Below are positions 25,840-36,388 of a stretch of 64,000 bases of DNA, in pieces. Positions within the stretch are counted from its first letter, which is position 1. Every line of letters begins with the position of its first letter. The stretch lies in contig JBFWPN010000013.1 of the NCBI GenBank assembly GCA_050249955.1, positions 101,967 through 165,966 on the forward strand, in the 5' to 3' direction. Under the pieces are notes generated by a model, which was not told where the DNA came from, made no database searches, and was given only the letters and a program-made list of their open reading frames with translations. The stretch is from CAVVIG01 sp050249955 (GTDB taxonomy: Bacteria; Acidobacteriota; Vicinamibacteria; Vicinamibacterales; CAVVIG01). A program made the translations under genes and the position numbers.

Positions 25840-28161
25840 CTACAGATCGAACAGGCGGGTGAACTTGACGACGAATGACCGGCCCACCGTGTCGTACGAC
25901 GTCGAGCTGAGCACGTCCCGCCGGTCGTTGTAGACGACGAACAGCCCGGTGCCCGACCGCCGGAGCAGCGCGAGCCGCACGTTCGCCGAGTACTGCCCGG
26001 TCTGCCCGTTGTACTGCGCGAGCACCGACAGGCTCGCCAGGTTCGTGAACGCGAAGGTGGTCTTCACCGGCACGAGATCGGCCGTGAACGAGCCGGCCGG
26101 AAGGGCCACCGACTGACGCGTCCAGCCCACGCTGGCCGTGACGCGGGCCGTGAACCGGAAGTCGCTGGTGAGCTCGAGCGCCTTGAAGTCGCCGTTGTAG
26201 TACTCACCGCGCCGGTGGCGCACCGACCAGGTGACCGCCGCGCTCGGGTCGTGCATGTACTCGAATGCGTGCTGCGTCCACGTGTAGTTGCCGACCGGGA
26301 TGACGACCCGGTTGCCGTCGCGGTTGTAGACCTGGAACGGCGTCGTCGGGTTGTCCTGGTTGATGTCGAAGAACCAGCCGAATCGGCCGCCGCGCATCGG
26401 CTGGATCTCGAACGGATGCAGGTGGATGAACGAGGTCTGCAGGCGTCCGTCGAGCCCGTAGAACGCGTTGCCCGAGGAATGCGGCGCGATGCGGCGGATC
26501 CAGCGCGGACGCGAGGGCTGCGGCTGGAAGAAGATGCGGTACTCGGGACGCCGGTAGCCCCGCCGCGGCAGGAAGCCGACCTCCGGATTGAAGTTGTTGC
26601 CCACGTGGGTGTAGCCGCCACCGATCTGCCACACGCGGTTCCTGAAGTCGTAGAACGCGCGACCCGAGTAGTCGCTCCCCTGCGGCCCGCCGGCCGCTGC
26701 CTGCTCGGGCGTATCGGTACGCGCGAGGTACGCCGACACGCGCTGGCCTTCCGAGAGCTGCCAGTTGGCGTCGACGCCGTACGCACGGTTCCACTTGTTG
26801 AACGACGTGCCGGTGGTGTCGCCCGTCACGTACTTGCCGACGAAGATCGCGCCGTAGCTCGAGCGGCCGATCTCCTTCTGGATGCGTGCCACGCTGAAGT
26901 TCGTGCCGGCGGCGATCTGGTTGCCGTTGAAGTCGCTGGCGTCCCGGGTCTGGATGTTCAGCAGGCCCACGTTCCACGAGCCGCCCACCTTGCCGCTCAG
27001 CCGCGAGCCGGCCAGGATGTCGATCGGCAGCAGCGTGCCGCCCGCACCCGAGAGGCCGATGCGGCGCGAGAAGAAGAGGTCGACCGACTGCGGCTGGCCG
27101 AACTGGAACGTGGTGGCGTTCTCGAGGAAGAAGGGGCGCTTCTCGGGGAAGAACAGGTCGAAGCGCGTCAGGTTCACCTGCTCCTCGTCGGCCTCCACCT
27201 GGGCGAAGTCGGTGTTCGCCGTGACGTCGAGCGTCAGGCTCGGCCGCACGCCCCACTTGAGGTCGCCGCCGATGTCGGCCCGGTTGTCGACCTGGTCCGC
27301 GGCTCGCGTGAAGTCCTTGTTCGAGGCGCCCAGCACGTAGGGGATGAACTTGACGTCGCGGCGCGTGGGCAGCGACAGGTCCGGCACCTTCGCGGCGAGC
27401 GATATGCGGTAGATGTCGAAGCCGCGCGGAATGGCCGAGAGATAGACCTGCTCGTTCTTGTGGCGGATGTTCCGCATCACGTTGAAGCCCCAGGTCTTCC
27501 CCTCACCGGGCGAGTAGCGCAGGGTGCGGAGCGGGATGGCCATCTCCGCCTCCCACCCGCGCTCGGTGATTTGCGCGCGCACCGTCCAGTCGCCGTCCCA
27601 GTTCGGGTTGAACGCGCTGATGTTGCCGCGCTGCGTGCTGGCCGCACCGGCGCCGAAGGTGACGCCGCTCGTCTGGCCTTCACGCGCCACCTGCCCGTCG
27701 TACTCGATGCCAAGGGGGTTGGTGCCGAAGACGAAGGCGTTCTGGCTGTCGTTGAACGTGTCGAAGACCACGATCACCGACTCGGTTTCGGCGAGCGAGG
27801 CATCGCGCCTGGCCTGCGACACGATGATCTTCGACGGGTCGGCGTCGAAGCAGACGAAGCTGGCGTAGACGTGCGTGGGGCTGAACAGCAGCCGCACCTC
27901 GGTCTGCTCGGTCGCCGGTTCCCCGAGCCGGGGATCCTGCTGCGTGAAGGTGGTGTGCGGCGTAATGCCGCGCCATACGTCCTCGTCCACGCGGCCGTCG
28001 ATGACCGGAGGCGCCCCGCCGGCGGCGAGCCTGCCGGCGTTGACGACCACCGAGGACGTGTTGCCCTGGCCGAAGGCCGGTGTCGATGAAAGAGTGCCGA
28101 TGGCGAGCGTTGCCGACAGGGCCAACGCCCGGAGATGGATGGAAGGAGAGGGCCGGTTCAC
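25840..28161 (-). CDS. DUF5916 outer-membrane protein with CBM9-like N-terminus
   Basis: 773 aa. A signal peptide (LRALALSATLAIGTLSSTPAFGQ) is followed by a CBM9/DOMON-like domain (PPVIDGRVDEDVWRGI ... VYASFVCFDADPSKI ... VIVVFDTFNDSQNAFVFGTNP) and a long barrel-like DUF5916 region (FFPEKRPFFLENATTFQFG, FFSRRIGLSG) ending in VKFTRLFDL. Carbohydrate binding or transport is suggested by the CBM9-like part only. The start is GTG 28161; the frame upstream crosses the divergent corA gene and is not coding. Confidence 0.85.
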   Translation of the reverse strand: MNRPSPSIHLRALALSATLAIGTLSSTPAFGQGNTSSVVVNAGRLAAGGAPPVIDGRVDEDVWRGITPHTTFTQQDPRLGEPATEQTEVRLLFSPTHVYASFVCFDADPSKIIVSQARRDASLAETESVIVVFDTFNDSQNAFVFGTNPLGIEYDGQVAREGQTSGVTFGAGAASTQRGNISAFNPNWDGDWTVRAQITERGWEAEMAIPLRTLRYSPGEGKTWGFNVMRNIRHKNEQVYLSAIPRGFDIYRISLAAKVPDLSLPTRRDVKFIPYVLGASNKDFTRAADQVDNRADIGGDLKWGVRPSLTLDVTANTDFAQVEADEEQVNLTRFDLFFPEKRPFFLENATTFQFGQPQSVDLFFSRRIGLSGAGGTLLPIDILAGSRLSGKVGGSWNVGLLNIQTRDASDFNGNQIAAGTNFSVARIQKEIGRSSYGAIFVGKYVTGDTTGTSFNKWNRAYGVDANWQLSEGQRVSAYLARTDTPEQAAAGGPQGSDYSGRAFYDFRNRVWQIGGGYTHVGNNFNPEVGFLPRRGYRRPEYRIFFQPQPSRPRWIRRIAPHSSGNAFYGLDGRLQTSFIHLHPFEIQPMRGGRFGWFFDINQDNPTTPFQVYNRDGNRVVIPVGNYTWTQHAFEYMHDPSAAVTWSVRHRRGEYYNGDFKALELTSDFRFTARVTASVGWTRQSVALPAGSFTADLVPVKTTFAFTNLASLSVLAQYNGQTGQYSANVRLALLRRSGTGLFVVYNDRRDVLSSTSYDTVGRSFVVKFTRLFDL

Positions 28162-28267
28162 GATTCGAAAGACTCTATGTGAGACAGGCTGGTGCGACAA
28201 GGGCCCGCGGTGCCGGTCGCTGCAGGTCGCACGCATGGCTGCACCCGGCGAGGGCGGGGAAGCGGAG

Positions 28268-28273
28268 TACACT
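28268..28273 (+). promoter_or_regulatory. Candidate -10 box (TACACT) 8 nt before corA
   Basis: TACACT ends 8 nt before ATG 28282; same near-leaderless geometry as elsewhere in the window. Confidence 0.45.
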
Positions 28274-28281
28274 CGGCGGGC

Positions 28282-29247
<966 letters not shown>

Positions 29248-29601
29248 CGGCGCCGACGGTGTGAGGTTGAGAGACAGGCCGGTTGGGGCTGGGAGGCAGG
29301 GATTCGAAATCAGAGGAGAGCGTCTTTCTCACGTGCTGATGGCGCGCGACTTCAGGCGGTAAGCGCTTCAGTCACAGGCGGTACGTCGCTCCCATTCGTT
29401 CGCTGCCGTCCACCCGAGTCCTCGCGGTTCGACGCTCGTTGTGGAGACAATTTGGAGACGTCGGGAACTGGCTCCCCGAAAGCTCATTCGGTTGTGCTTG
29501 GACGGCCTTGACTTGGCTGGGCGACTTCCCGCACCGCCCCTACTGTCGGAACACCGGACGCTGACCGATGTCGATGTCGGGGCTCGTCCTGGTGCCGCGG
29601 T
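29248..29601. other. Gap without recognisable gene; left flank of Fic module
   Basis: About 350 nt with only short unsupported open frames. It contains the left copy of a 16-bp direct repeat at 29293-29308. I see no promoter, RNA gene or transposase remnant here. Confidence 0.5.
29293..29308. repeat. Left 16-bp direct repeat flanking Fic module (possible att remnant)
   Basis: GAGGCAGGGATTCGAA, identical to 31366-31381. On the minus strand it reads TTCGAATCCCTGCCTC, resembling the T-loop and acceptor 3' strand of a tRNA, a common phage or island integration core. Confidence 0.5.
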
Positions 29602-30004
29602 TCACTGCCCCGATCCGCAGCACAGTCCGAACGAACTGTCTGCGTGACCGGGAAGCCTACGGTTCCAGTGCTTCGCTTCCGGCTGTCGATGTTGGCGTAG
29701 CCAGCGCCGCTCCGCGTCCGTCATTGAGGCTCGAAACGCGTCCTCCCGTTGTAGGCGAGAGTATTCCAGCAATTGCTCCACCCGCGTGAGTAGCGCGACG
29801 GCCTTCGCAGGACGGTCCTGTTCCGCCAGTCGCCGGGCAGGGTCACCAGGAAGCCAAGCCGGTTCTGGAGATCCTCGACCTTGGCGTCACGAAAGACCCA
29901 GTCCCAGTCAAGGTCTGCGTCTTTCACCGCGACCCAGACCAGGGCCTCCACCTGGCCAGCATCGAGATCCGCCGACTTAAGGGTGCGATGCAGTACCTCC
30001 GCCG
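29602..30004 (-). pseudogene. Frameshifted remnant of an unidentified gene next to fic
   Basis: The first frame reads ALAPAEVLHRTLKSADL ... VEDLQNRLGFLVTL. A shift near 29839 leads into a second frame, RRLAEQDRPAKAVALL ... DAERRWLRQHRQPEAKHWN, ending at 29602. Adding one G (CTGCC to CTGGCC) joins them as LVTLARRLAEQ, so a single-base deletion broke the gene. The reading resembles helical proteins often found near Fic or AbiE-type genes, but I cannot name the family. It directly follows fic. Confidence 0.55.
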
Positions 30005-30007
30005 GGG

Positions 30008-31180
30008 CTAGAGCGGTTCGGTCCCCTCGGCGAGGACGGCGAGGTATTTGTCGTACGCAAACACGCGATTGCGTCGATTCCCGGTCAGTTCCCGAACGAT
30101 GCCCAACTCGACGAGATGGGCCATCGACTTCGCTGCCGTCGTGAAGGTCAGACCGGTGCGGCGAGCGACGTCGTTCAGGTTCAAGATCGGCCTGTCGTGG
30201 AGCGCGGCCAGGATCCGCAACAGCGTGCCTGAGGCGCGACCGCGTGATTGCACCCGTGCCGTGTCATCCCGGTACAAGCGAACGAGGCGTTGGGCCGTGT
30301 CGACGGCCCCTGTTGCGGTGGTGGCCACGCCCTCGAGGAAGAAGTCGAGCCACGCTTCCCAATCGCCTTTCGCGCGCACGCGGTCCAGGAGGCGGTAGTA
30401 CTCATCCCGGTGCTGCTTGAAGTACAGGCTCAAGTACAACAGCGGCTCCTGCAGCAGTCCGGCGTTGTGCAGGATCAACGGGATGAGGAGACGACCGAGA
30501 CGGCCGTTGCCATCCAGGAAAGGATGGATCGTTTCGAACTGCACGTGAGTCAGGGCAGCCGTGACAAGAACCGGGTATCCAACGTAGGGGTCGTGATACG
30601 CCTTTTCCAATTCCGCCATGACGTCGGGAACGAGGTCTGGCGGAGGCGGTACGAAGTGGGCGTTCCCGGGACGCGTGCCCCCGATCCAGTTTTGTGTCCG
30701 CCTGAATTCCCCCGGCTCCTTCTCTGCCCCTCGCACTCCCCGCCCGGCAGCCAGCAGCCTCTGGTGCATCTCACGAATGAGACGATTTGAGAGGGGGAAG
30801 CCCTCCCGAAGCCGGCTCATGCCGTGCTCGAGTGCCGCGACGTAGTTGGAGACCTCCACTACATCGACGAATGGCACGCCCGGCGATTCCTCGAGCTCGA
30901 AAAGCAGCAGGTCCGACAGGGACGACTGCGTCCCTTCGATCTGGGAGGAGAGGACGGCCTCCCGGCGCACGTAGGCGTAGAGGAAGAGATGGGGATCAGG
31001 CAACATCGCCGAGATGCTGTCCAATCGTCCGAGTGCGAGTGTCGCCCGTTCGAGGAGACGCTGCCGGGCAGCACCGAGGTCGAGCCCGGGCTCAGGAGGA
31101 AGGGGCGCCGGCACGAAGGCTCGGACCTCCTCGCCTCCCGCCTTGGTCACCTCGTAACGACCGGTGCTGCCTCGCTCCAT
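30008..31180 (-). CDS. Class II Fic protein with C-terminal winged helix
   Basis: 390-aa Fic enzyme, probably AMPylating a target protein. The core motif is HPFLDGNGRLGR (complete HxFxxGNGRxxR). An N-terminal inhibitory motif of the [S/T]xxxE[G/N] type (SSQIEG) shows a class II, self-inhibited enzyme. The C-terminus (about 310-385) is a winged helix (NLNDVARRTGLTFTTAAKSMAHL), suggesting DNA binding and autoregulation. An imperfect palindrome lies upstream. It sits in a 2.1-kb accessory stretch between 16-bp direct repeats, with a broken gene downstream. Confidence 0.92.
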   Translation of the reverse strand: MERGSTGRYEVTKAGGEEVRAFVPAPLPPEPGLDLGAARQRLLERATLALGRLDSISAMLPDPHLFLYAYVRREAVLSSQIEGTQSSLSDLLLFELEESPGVPFVDVVEVSNYVAALEHGMSRLREGFPLSNRLIREMHQRLLAAGRGVRGAEKEPGEFRRTQNWIGGTRPGNAHFVPPPPDLVPDVMAELEKAYHDPYVGYPVLVTAALTHVQFETIHPFLDGNGRLGRLLIPLILHNAGLLQEPLLYLSLYFKQHRDEYYRLLDRVRAKGDWEAWLDFFLEGVATTATGAVDTAQRLVRLYRDDTARVQSRGRASGTLLRILAALHDRPILNLNDVARRTGLTFTTAAKSMAHLVELGIVRELTGNRRNRVFAYDKYLAVLAEGTEPL

Positions 31181-31205
31181 GTCCAGACTCTTGTTCGCGA
31201 ACGCT

Positions 31206-31225
31206 TAATAAGCGCTCCGCTATTA
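31206..31225. promoter_or_regulatory. Imperfect palindrome upstream of fic (candidate operator)
   Basis: TAATAAGCG and CGCTATTA flank a 3-nt centre, 26-45 nt before the fic ATG. The neighbouring GTTCGCGAAC (31194-31203) is also palindromic. Either could bind the Fic winged helix; this is inference from position and symmetry. Confidence 0.35.
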
Positions 31226-31365
31226 CAGGTTAGAGGCCTAAACGTTAACATGGATGGCCCAAGACGTGGTCGTCCTCGCCAAGCTGGTGAGCTACGGAGG
31301 CGGAACCCTCGATTGCCCAGGGAGCGGAGACCTGGAGGACCGAACGGAACCGATAGGCAGGAATT

Positions 31366-31381
31366 GAGGCAGGGATTCGAA
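31366..31381. repeat. Right 16-bp direct repeat flanking Fic module
   Basis: Identical to 29293-29308. Here the minus strand extends to GGGTTCGAATCCCTGCCTC, a better match to a tRNA T-arm, but no tRNA body precedes it; a heptamer array lies there instead. Confidence 0.5.
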
Positions 31382-31408
31382 CCCAGAAGCCAGCCTTTTC
31401 CAGCGCTG

Positions 31409-31443
31409 ACTTCTGAGTTCTGAGTTCTAACTTCTGACTTCGG
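31409..31443. repeat. Five tandem 7-mers of the ACTTCTG family
   Basis: ACTTCTG, AGTTCTG, AGTTCTA, ACTTCTG, ACTTCGG in register, ending 7 nt before the peroxiredoxin stop codon. Confidence 0.7.
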
Positions 31444-31450
31444 AACGGAG

Positions 31451-32002
31451 CTACTTCCGCGCCATCTTCGCCGGCACCTTGAGCTCGCCGAGCTTCGCGG
31501 CCATGTCCTCGGCCGACGTGGCCAGGCGCTTCGCCACGTCCTTGTCGATCGCCTGAATCTTGCCGTCCTTGCCGATGTAGAAGGTCCAGCGGTTCGCGAA
31601 CCCGCGCTCGGTGAGCACGCCGTACGCCTTCGCGGTCTCCTTCGTCGGATCGCTCAGCAGCGGGAAGTCGGCCTTGTGCGCCTCGGCGAACGCCTTGTTG
31701 CCCTGTTCACCGTCGATCGCGTCGACGCTCGCCATGAAGTAGGTCACGTCGTACTTCTTGATGAGGTGTCCGTTCTCCGCGAGCGACTTGCACTCGATCG
31801 TGCAGCCCTGCGTGAACGCCTTCGGGAACCAGGCCACCACCACCGCCTGCTTGCCGCGGAAGTCCGACAGCTTGTAGGTCTTCCCGTCCGTTGCCTGCAG
31901 CGTGAAGTCCGGCGCCACGTCGCCCACCTTCAGATCCGCTGCCGCCGCGGGAACAGCCGCCAGCCCGGCCATCACCGCCACTGCCAACACCAGTGCTTTC
32001 AT
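31451..32002 (-). CDS. Secreted peroxiredoxin (AhpC/TSA, Bcp-like)
   Basis: 183 aa from ATG 32002, which has AGGAGGAGC just upstream. A signal peptide (MKALVLAVAVMAGLAAVPAAAA) precedes a thioredoxin fold. The peroxidatic Cys lies in FTQGCTIECKSLAE, where CxxxxC also supplies a candidate resolving Cys as in atypical 2-Cys Bcp proteins. Likely reduces peroxides in the periplasm. Periplasmic location is less usual for Bcp-type enzymes. Confidence 0.88.
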   Translation of the reverse strand: MKALVLAVAVMAGLAAVPAAAADLKVGDVAPDFTLQATDGKTYKLSDFRGKQAVVVAWFPKAFTQGCTIECKSLAENGHLIKKYDVTYFMASVDAIDGEQGNKAFAEAHKADFPLLSDPTKETAKAYGVLTERGFANRWTFYIGKDGKIQAIDKDVAKRLATSAEDMAAKLGELKVPAKMARK

Positions 32003-32045
32003 TGCTCCTCCTGATCCAGAGACGTGCATCTTACTCCGTGAAGCA

Positions 32046-33560
<1,515 letters not shown>

Positions 33561-33568
33561 GGCGGAAG

Positions 33569-33578
33569 AGTCTACAAT
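33569..33578. promoter_or_regulatory. Overlapping divergent -10 boxes for glpK and glpF
   Basis: Minus-strand TAGACT (33574-33569) faces glpK and plus-strand TACAAT (33573-33578) faces glpF; they share two bases. Simultaneous polymerase binding would be impossible, so the two genes may compete or alternate. Confidence 0.45.
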
Positions 33579-33606
33579 GAGCCACCTTTTCGACGCGGAG
33601 GGCTGG

Positions 33607-34398
33607 ATGCGAGGCGATGTGGTCCGCGAGATGCTCGCGGAGTTCCTGGGCACGATGGTGCTGCTGCTGTTCGGGCTCGGCGTGGTCGCGCAGACGGTAC
33701 TGAGCCGCCAGTCGGCGGGATCGATGCTGTCGATCAACATCTGCTGGGGGCTCGGCGTGATGATGGGGTGCTACGTCGCGGCCGGCGTCACCGGCGCCCA
33801 CCTCAACCCCGCGGTCACCCTGGCCCTGGCCGTGCACCGCCGCTTTCCGTGGGGGAAGGCAGCGCCCTACATCGTGGCGCAGGTGACCGGCGCGTTCGTC
33901 GCGTCGCTGCTCGTCTTCCTCGCCTATCACGACGCGCTCACCGCGTTCGACGGCGGCGTACGCCACGTCTCGGGCGACCTCGGCACCGCCGGCATCTGGG
34001 CCACCTATCCGCAGGCGTTCCTCGGCATCGGCAGCGGCTTCCTGAACGAGACGCTCGGTGCGGCGCTGCTGATGGGGGTCATCCTCGGCATCACCGACTC
34101 GCGCAACTCGCCGGCTCCGAACGGCCTGGCCCCCGTGCTCGTCGGCCTGCTGGTGGTCGCCATCGGTGCCGCGTTCGGCTGGAACACCGGCTACGCCATC
34201 AACCCGGCCCGCGACTTCGGCCCGCGCCTGTTCACCGCCATGGCCGGGTGGGGCGGCGAGGTGTTCACCGCCGGCAACGGCTGGTGGTGGGTGCCGATCG
34301 TCGCCCCCTGCGTCGGCGCAGTGCTCGGCGCCTGGGTGTACGACCTGTGCGTGGGGCACCGGTTTCCCGAGGTGAAGACGACGGCGGAAACGGTGTGA
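33607..34398 (+). CDS. glpF: Glycerol facilitator / aquaglyceroporin
   Basis: 263-aa MIP-family channel with six transmembrane helices and both pore motifs, GAHLNPAVT and GYAINPARDFGPR; the Asp after the second NPAR is the mark of glycerol-conducting members. The start was placed at ATG 33607 (MRGDVVREMLAEFLGT), which has GGAGG 5 nt upstream and lies downstream of the predicted transcription start. An ATG at 33577 would overlap the -10 box. Pairs functionally with divergent glpK. Confidence 0.93.
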   Translation: MRGDVVREMLAEFLGTMVLLLFGLGVVAQTVLSRQSAGSMLSINICWGLGVMMGCYVAAGVTGAHLNPAVTLALAVHRRFPWGKAAPYIVAQVTGAFVASLLVFLAYHDALTAFDGGVRHVSGDLGTAGIWATYPQAFLGIGSGFLNETLGAALLMGVILGITDSRNSPAPNGLAPVLVGLLVVAIGAAFGWNTGYAINPARDFGPRLFTAMAGWGGEVFTAGNGWWWVPIVAPCVGAVLGAWVYDLCVGHRFPEVKTTAETV

Positions 34399-34400
34399 AC

Positions 34401-34479
34401 ATTGCTAATCGCTAATTGGCAATTGCTGAAGTGAAGTCGGAATTTCAAGTCAGCAATCAGCAATCAGCAATTCGCATTG
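34401..34479. repeat. Inverted heptamer arrays between glpF and dehydrogenase
   Basis: The right arm has three exact CAGCAAT units (34451-34471) plus a degenerate one. The left arm (34401-34430) is built from ATTGCT/AATTG-type units that can pair with it. The spacer contains GAAGTGAAGTC...TTTCAAGTC, a sequence of the other heptamer family, so the two types are nested here. Confidence 0.65.
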
Positions 34480-34493
34480 TCTGTGAGGTCTGA

Positions 34494-35342
34494 ATGAGCC
34501 GTATCGCGTTTCTGGGAACCGGGCTGCTCGGCAGCGGGATGATCGAATCGATGCTGAGGCGGGGCCTGCAGGTCACGGTCTGGAACCGCACGCTCGCGAA
34601 GGCGGAGGCGCTGGCGCCGCTCGGTGCGCGCGTGGCGGCGACGCCTGAAGAAGCCGTCGCCGGCGCGGACGAAGTCCACATCATCCTGTCGGACGATGCG
34701 GCGGTGGATGGGCTGATCGATCGGCTGGCGCCGCACGTTCGTACGGGGACCGTCGTCATCGATCACACCACGACGTCGCCGGCCGGGACGAAGGCGCGGC
34801 TCGAATCGGCCGCGGCTCGCGGGCTCCGGCTGCTGCACGCGCCGGTCTTCATGGGGCCCGCCATGGCGAAAGACTCCAAGGGGCTCATGATGGTGTCCGG
34901 GCCGCAGGCGCTGTTCGAGCGGGTGCAGCCGTCGCTGGCCGGCATGGCTGCCGACCTCTGGTACCTCGGCGAACGGCCCGAACTGGCGGCAGCCCTGAAG
35001 ATCTTCGGCAACTCCATGCTCTTCGCCATGACCGCCGGCATTGCCGACGTGCTTGCCATGGCGAAGAACCTGGGCGTTGACCCGGTGGAGGCGATGAGTG
35101 TGTTCACCCGCTTCAACGCCGGCGCCGCACTCTCCGGCCGCGCGCAGAAAATCGCGCACGGCGACTTCAGTGCCAGCTTCGAGCTGACCATGGCACGCAA
35201 GGACATCCGGCTGATGATCGAGGCGGCGGGAGGCGAGGCGCTCGTGGCACTGCCCGCGATCGCAGGGCGGATGGACGAGGCCATTGCCGCCGGGCACGGC
35301 AAGGACGACCTCGGCGCCATCGCCGCAGCCTCGCTCAAGTAA
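34494..35342 (+). CDS. NAD(P)-dependent 3-hydroxyisobutyrate dehydrogenase-like oxidoreductase
   Basis: 282-aa beta-hydroxyacid dehydrogenase. The Rossmann loop is IAFLGTGLLGSGMIESML; the substrate-binding region is APVFMGPAMAKDSKGLMMVSG, where the usual G-G-x-x-A is altered; the catalytic Lys lies in AALKIFGNSML. The family reduces short-chain semialdehydes or oxidises hydroxyacids; the altered substrate motif prevents assigning a substrate. GAGG precedes the ATG. Flanked on both sides by heptamer arrays, so probably monocistronic. Confidence 0.88.
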   Translation: MSRIAFLGTGLLGSGMIESMLRRGLQVTVWNRTLAKAEALAPLGARVAATPEEAVAGADEVHIILSDDAAVDGLIDRLAPHVRTGTVVIDHTTTSPAGTKARLESAAARGLRLLHAPVFMGPAMAKDSKGLMMVSGPQALFERVQPSLAGMAADLWYLGERPELAAALKIFGNSMLFAMTAGIADVLAMAKNLGVDPVEAMSVFTRFNAGAALSGRAQKIAHGDFSASFELTMARKDIRLMIEAAGGEALVALPAIAGRMDEAIAAGHGKDDLGAIAAASLK

Positions 35343-35427
35343 TTGCAGATTGCCGATTGCAGATTGCCGATTGCTGTTGGTCCACTGCATTTCCAATCAG
35401 CAATCAGCAATCCTCAATCAGCAATGC
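35341..35427. repeat. Inverted GATTGC / GCAATC heptamer arrays
   Basis: Left arm GATTGCC, GATTGCA, GATTGCC, GATTGCT (35348-35375). Right arm AATCAGC, AATCAGC, AATCCTC, AATCAGC (35395-35422). The arms are complementary and separated by 19 nt, so the transcript could fold into a long hairpin between two convergent genes. Confidence 0.75.
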
Positions 35428-36303
35428 TCAGTGCGTCATCGCGTACAGCACGACGTTGACGCCAATGGCGTAGCCGCGCGGTGAGAAGAGGTCGAAGAAC
35501 TCGCGGCTCTCGCCCTCGCGCTCCCAGGTGTCCGACACGTCGGTGTTGTGCGTCATGAACACCATCAGGCGTCCGGCCTTGTCCTGGATGCCCCGGTAGT
35601 GCACCTGCGCGCTGTCGGCCCCGCGCTCCGAGGTCGAGCCGCCGTTGCTGTACCAGAACTGGATGGAGGGCACCTGCAGGTGCTCGCGCACGTCGTACAG
35701 CGTGTGCATGATCGGGTGCTCGAGCGGCACCTCCACAATCGGGAACTCCGCGGGGTTCAGCACCCGGGCAATCTGCTGCGACCAGCGGTCCCATGCGAAG
35801 CTGCCCCAGAAATCGTCCACCCAGAGGAAGCCCCCCTTCAGGAAGTAGGCGCGCAGCGCCTGCACCTCCTGCTCCGAGAACTCCAGCGTGCCCACGTCGG
35901 TCATGAAGATCACCGGGCACTTGAACAGCAGCGGATCGGTGAGCGAGACCACGCCGTAGTTCGGCTGCCGCTTGTCGTCCATCCTGACGTACATGCGCGT
36001 CAGCTCGGCCAGCCGCACGGAGAAGTTGTTGTCCGCTCCGGGGTAGTCGGTGCTCCAGCCCTGGCCGCCCGGCTCGCGGGTGACCATGTTGTAGAAGCCG
36101 CGGCAGTAGAGGAACGAGCCGTCGAAGTCCGACTGCTTCACCCACTTGGGTGGCTCGCGGTAGAACCGGCCGCCACCGGTCCAGATGCGCTGGGCGAAGG
36201 CGGCTGAGCCGGCCAGCAGGCAGAGCACCAGCGCGAGGAGCGCTCTCCGCATCGTCCGGGTGCCGGACGCGCCGCGCCACGAGGTGCCGCCAGGCCCGCG
36301 CAT
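35428..36303 (-). CDS. Secreted DUF4159-domain protein
   Basis: 291 aa from ATG 36303; a CATACT hexamer lies 6 nt before it. ATG 36252 (MRRALLALVLCLLAGSAAFA) is an alternative giving a more compact signal peptide. The mature part reads like DUF4159: FLYCRGFYNMVTREPGGQGWSTDYPGADNNF, LLFKCPVIFMTDVGTLEFSEQE, FLWVDDFWGS, and ends GYAIGVNVVLYAMTH. The domain has a class-I-amidotransferase-like look but no proven function. Confidence 0.8.
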   Translation of the reverse strand: MRGPGGTSWRGASGTRTMRRALLALVLCLLAGSAAFAQRIWTGGGRFYREPPKWVKQSDFDGSFLYCRGFYNMVTREPGGQGWSTDYPGADNNFSVRLAELTRMYVRMDDKRQPNYGVVSLTDPLLFKCPVIFMTDVGTLEFSEQEVQALRAYFLKGGFLWVDDFWGSFAWDRWSQQIARVLNPAEFPIVEVPLEHPIMHTLYDVREHLQVPSIQFWYSNGGSTSERGADSAQVHYRGIQDKAGRLMVFMTHNTDVSDTWEREGESREFFDLFSPRGYAIGVNVVLYAMTH

Positions 36304-36388
36304 GGTGCCAGTATGGGGACGGGTCCCATCCGGATCAAGCACGAAAGCGGGGTTGCACGGCGCACGCGCCGGTGTAGTCTGTTAAGCC

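Noticed and set aside
31366..31400. A real tRNA gene on the minus strand
   Set aside because: Only the T-arm-like 3' end is present; the expected anticodon and D arms are replaced by a heptamer array.
31250..31423. Plus-strand frame starting MDGPRRGRPRQAG
   Set aside because: Runs through the tRNA-like repeat and heptamer array (RQGFEPR is a typical artefact of T-arm sequence).
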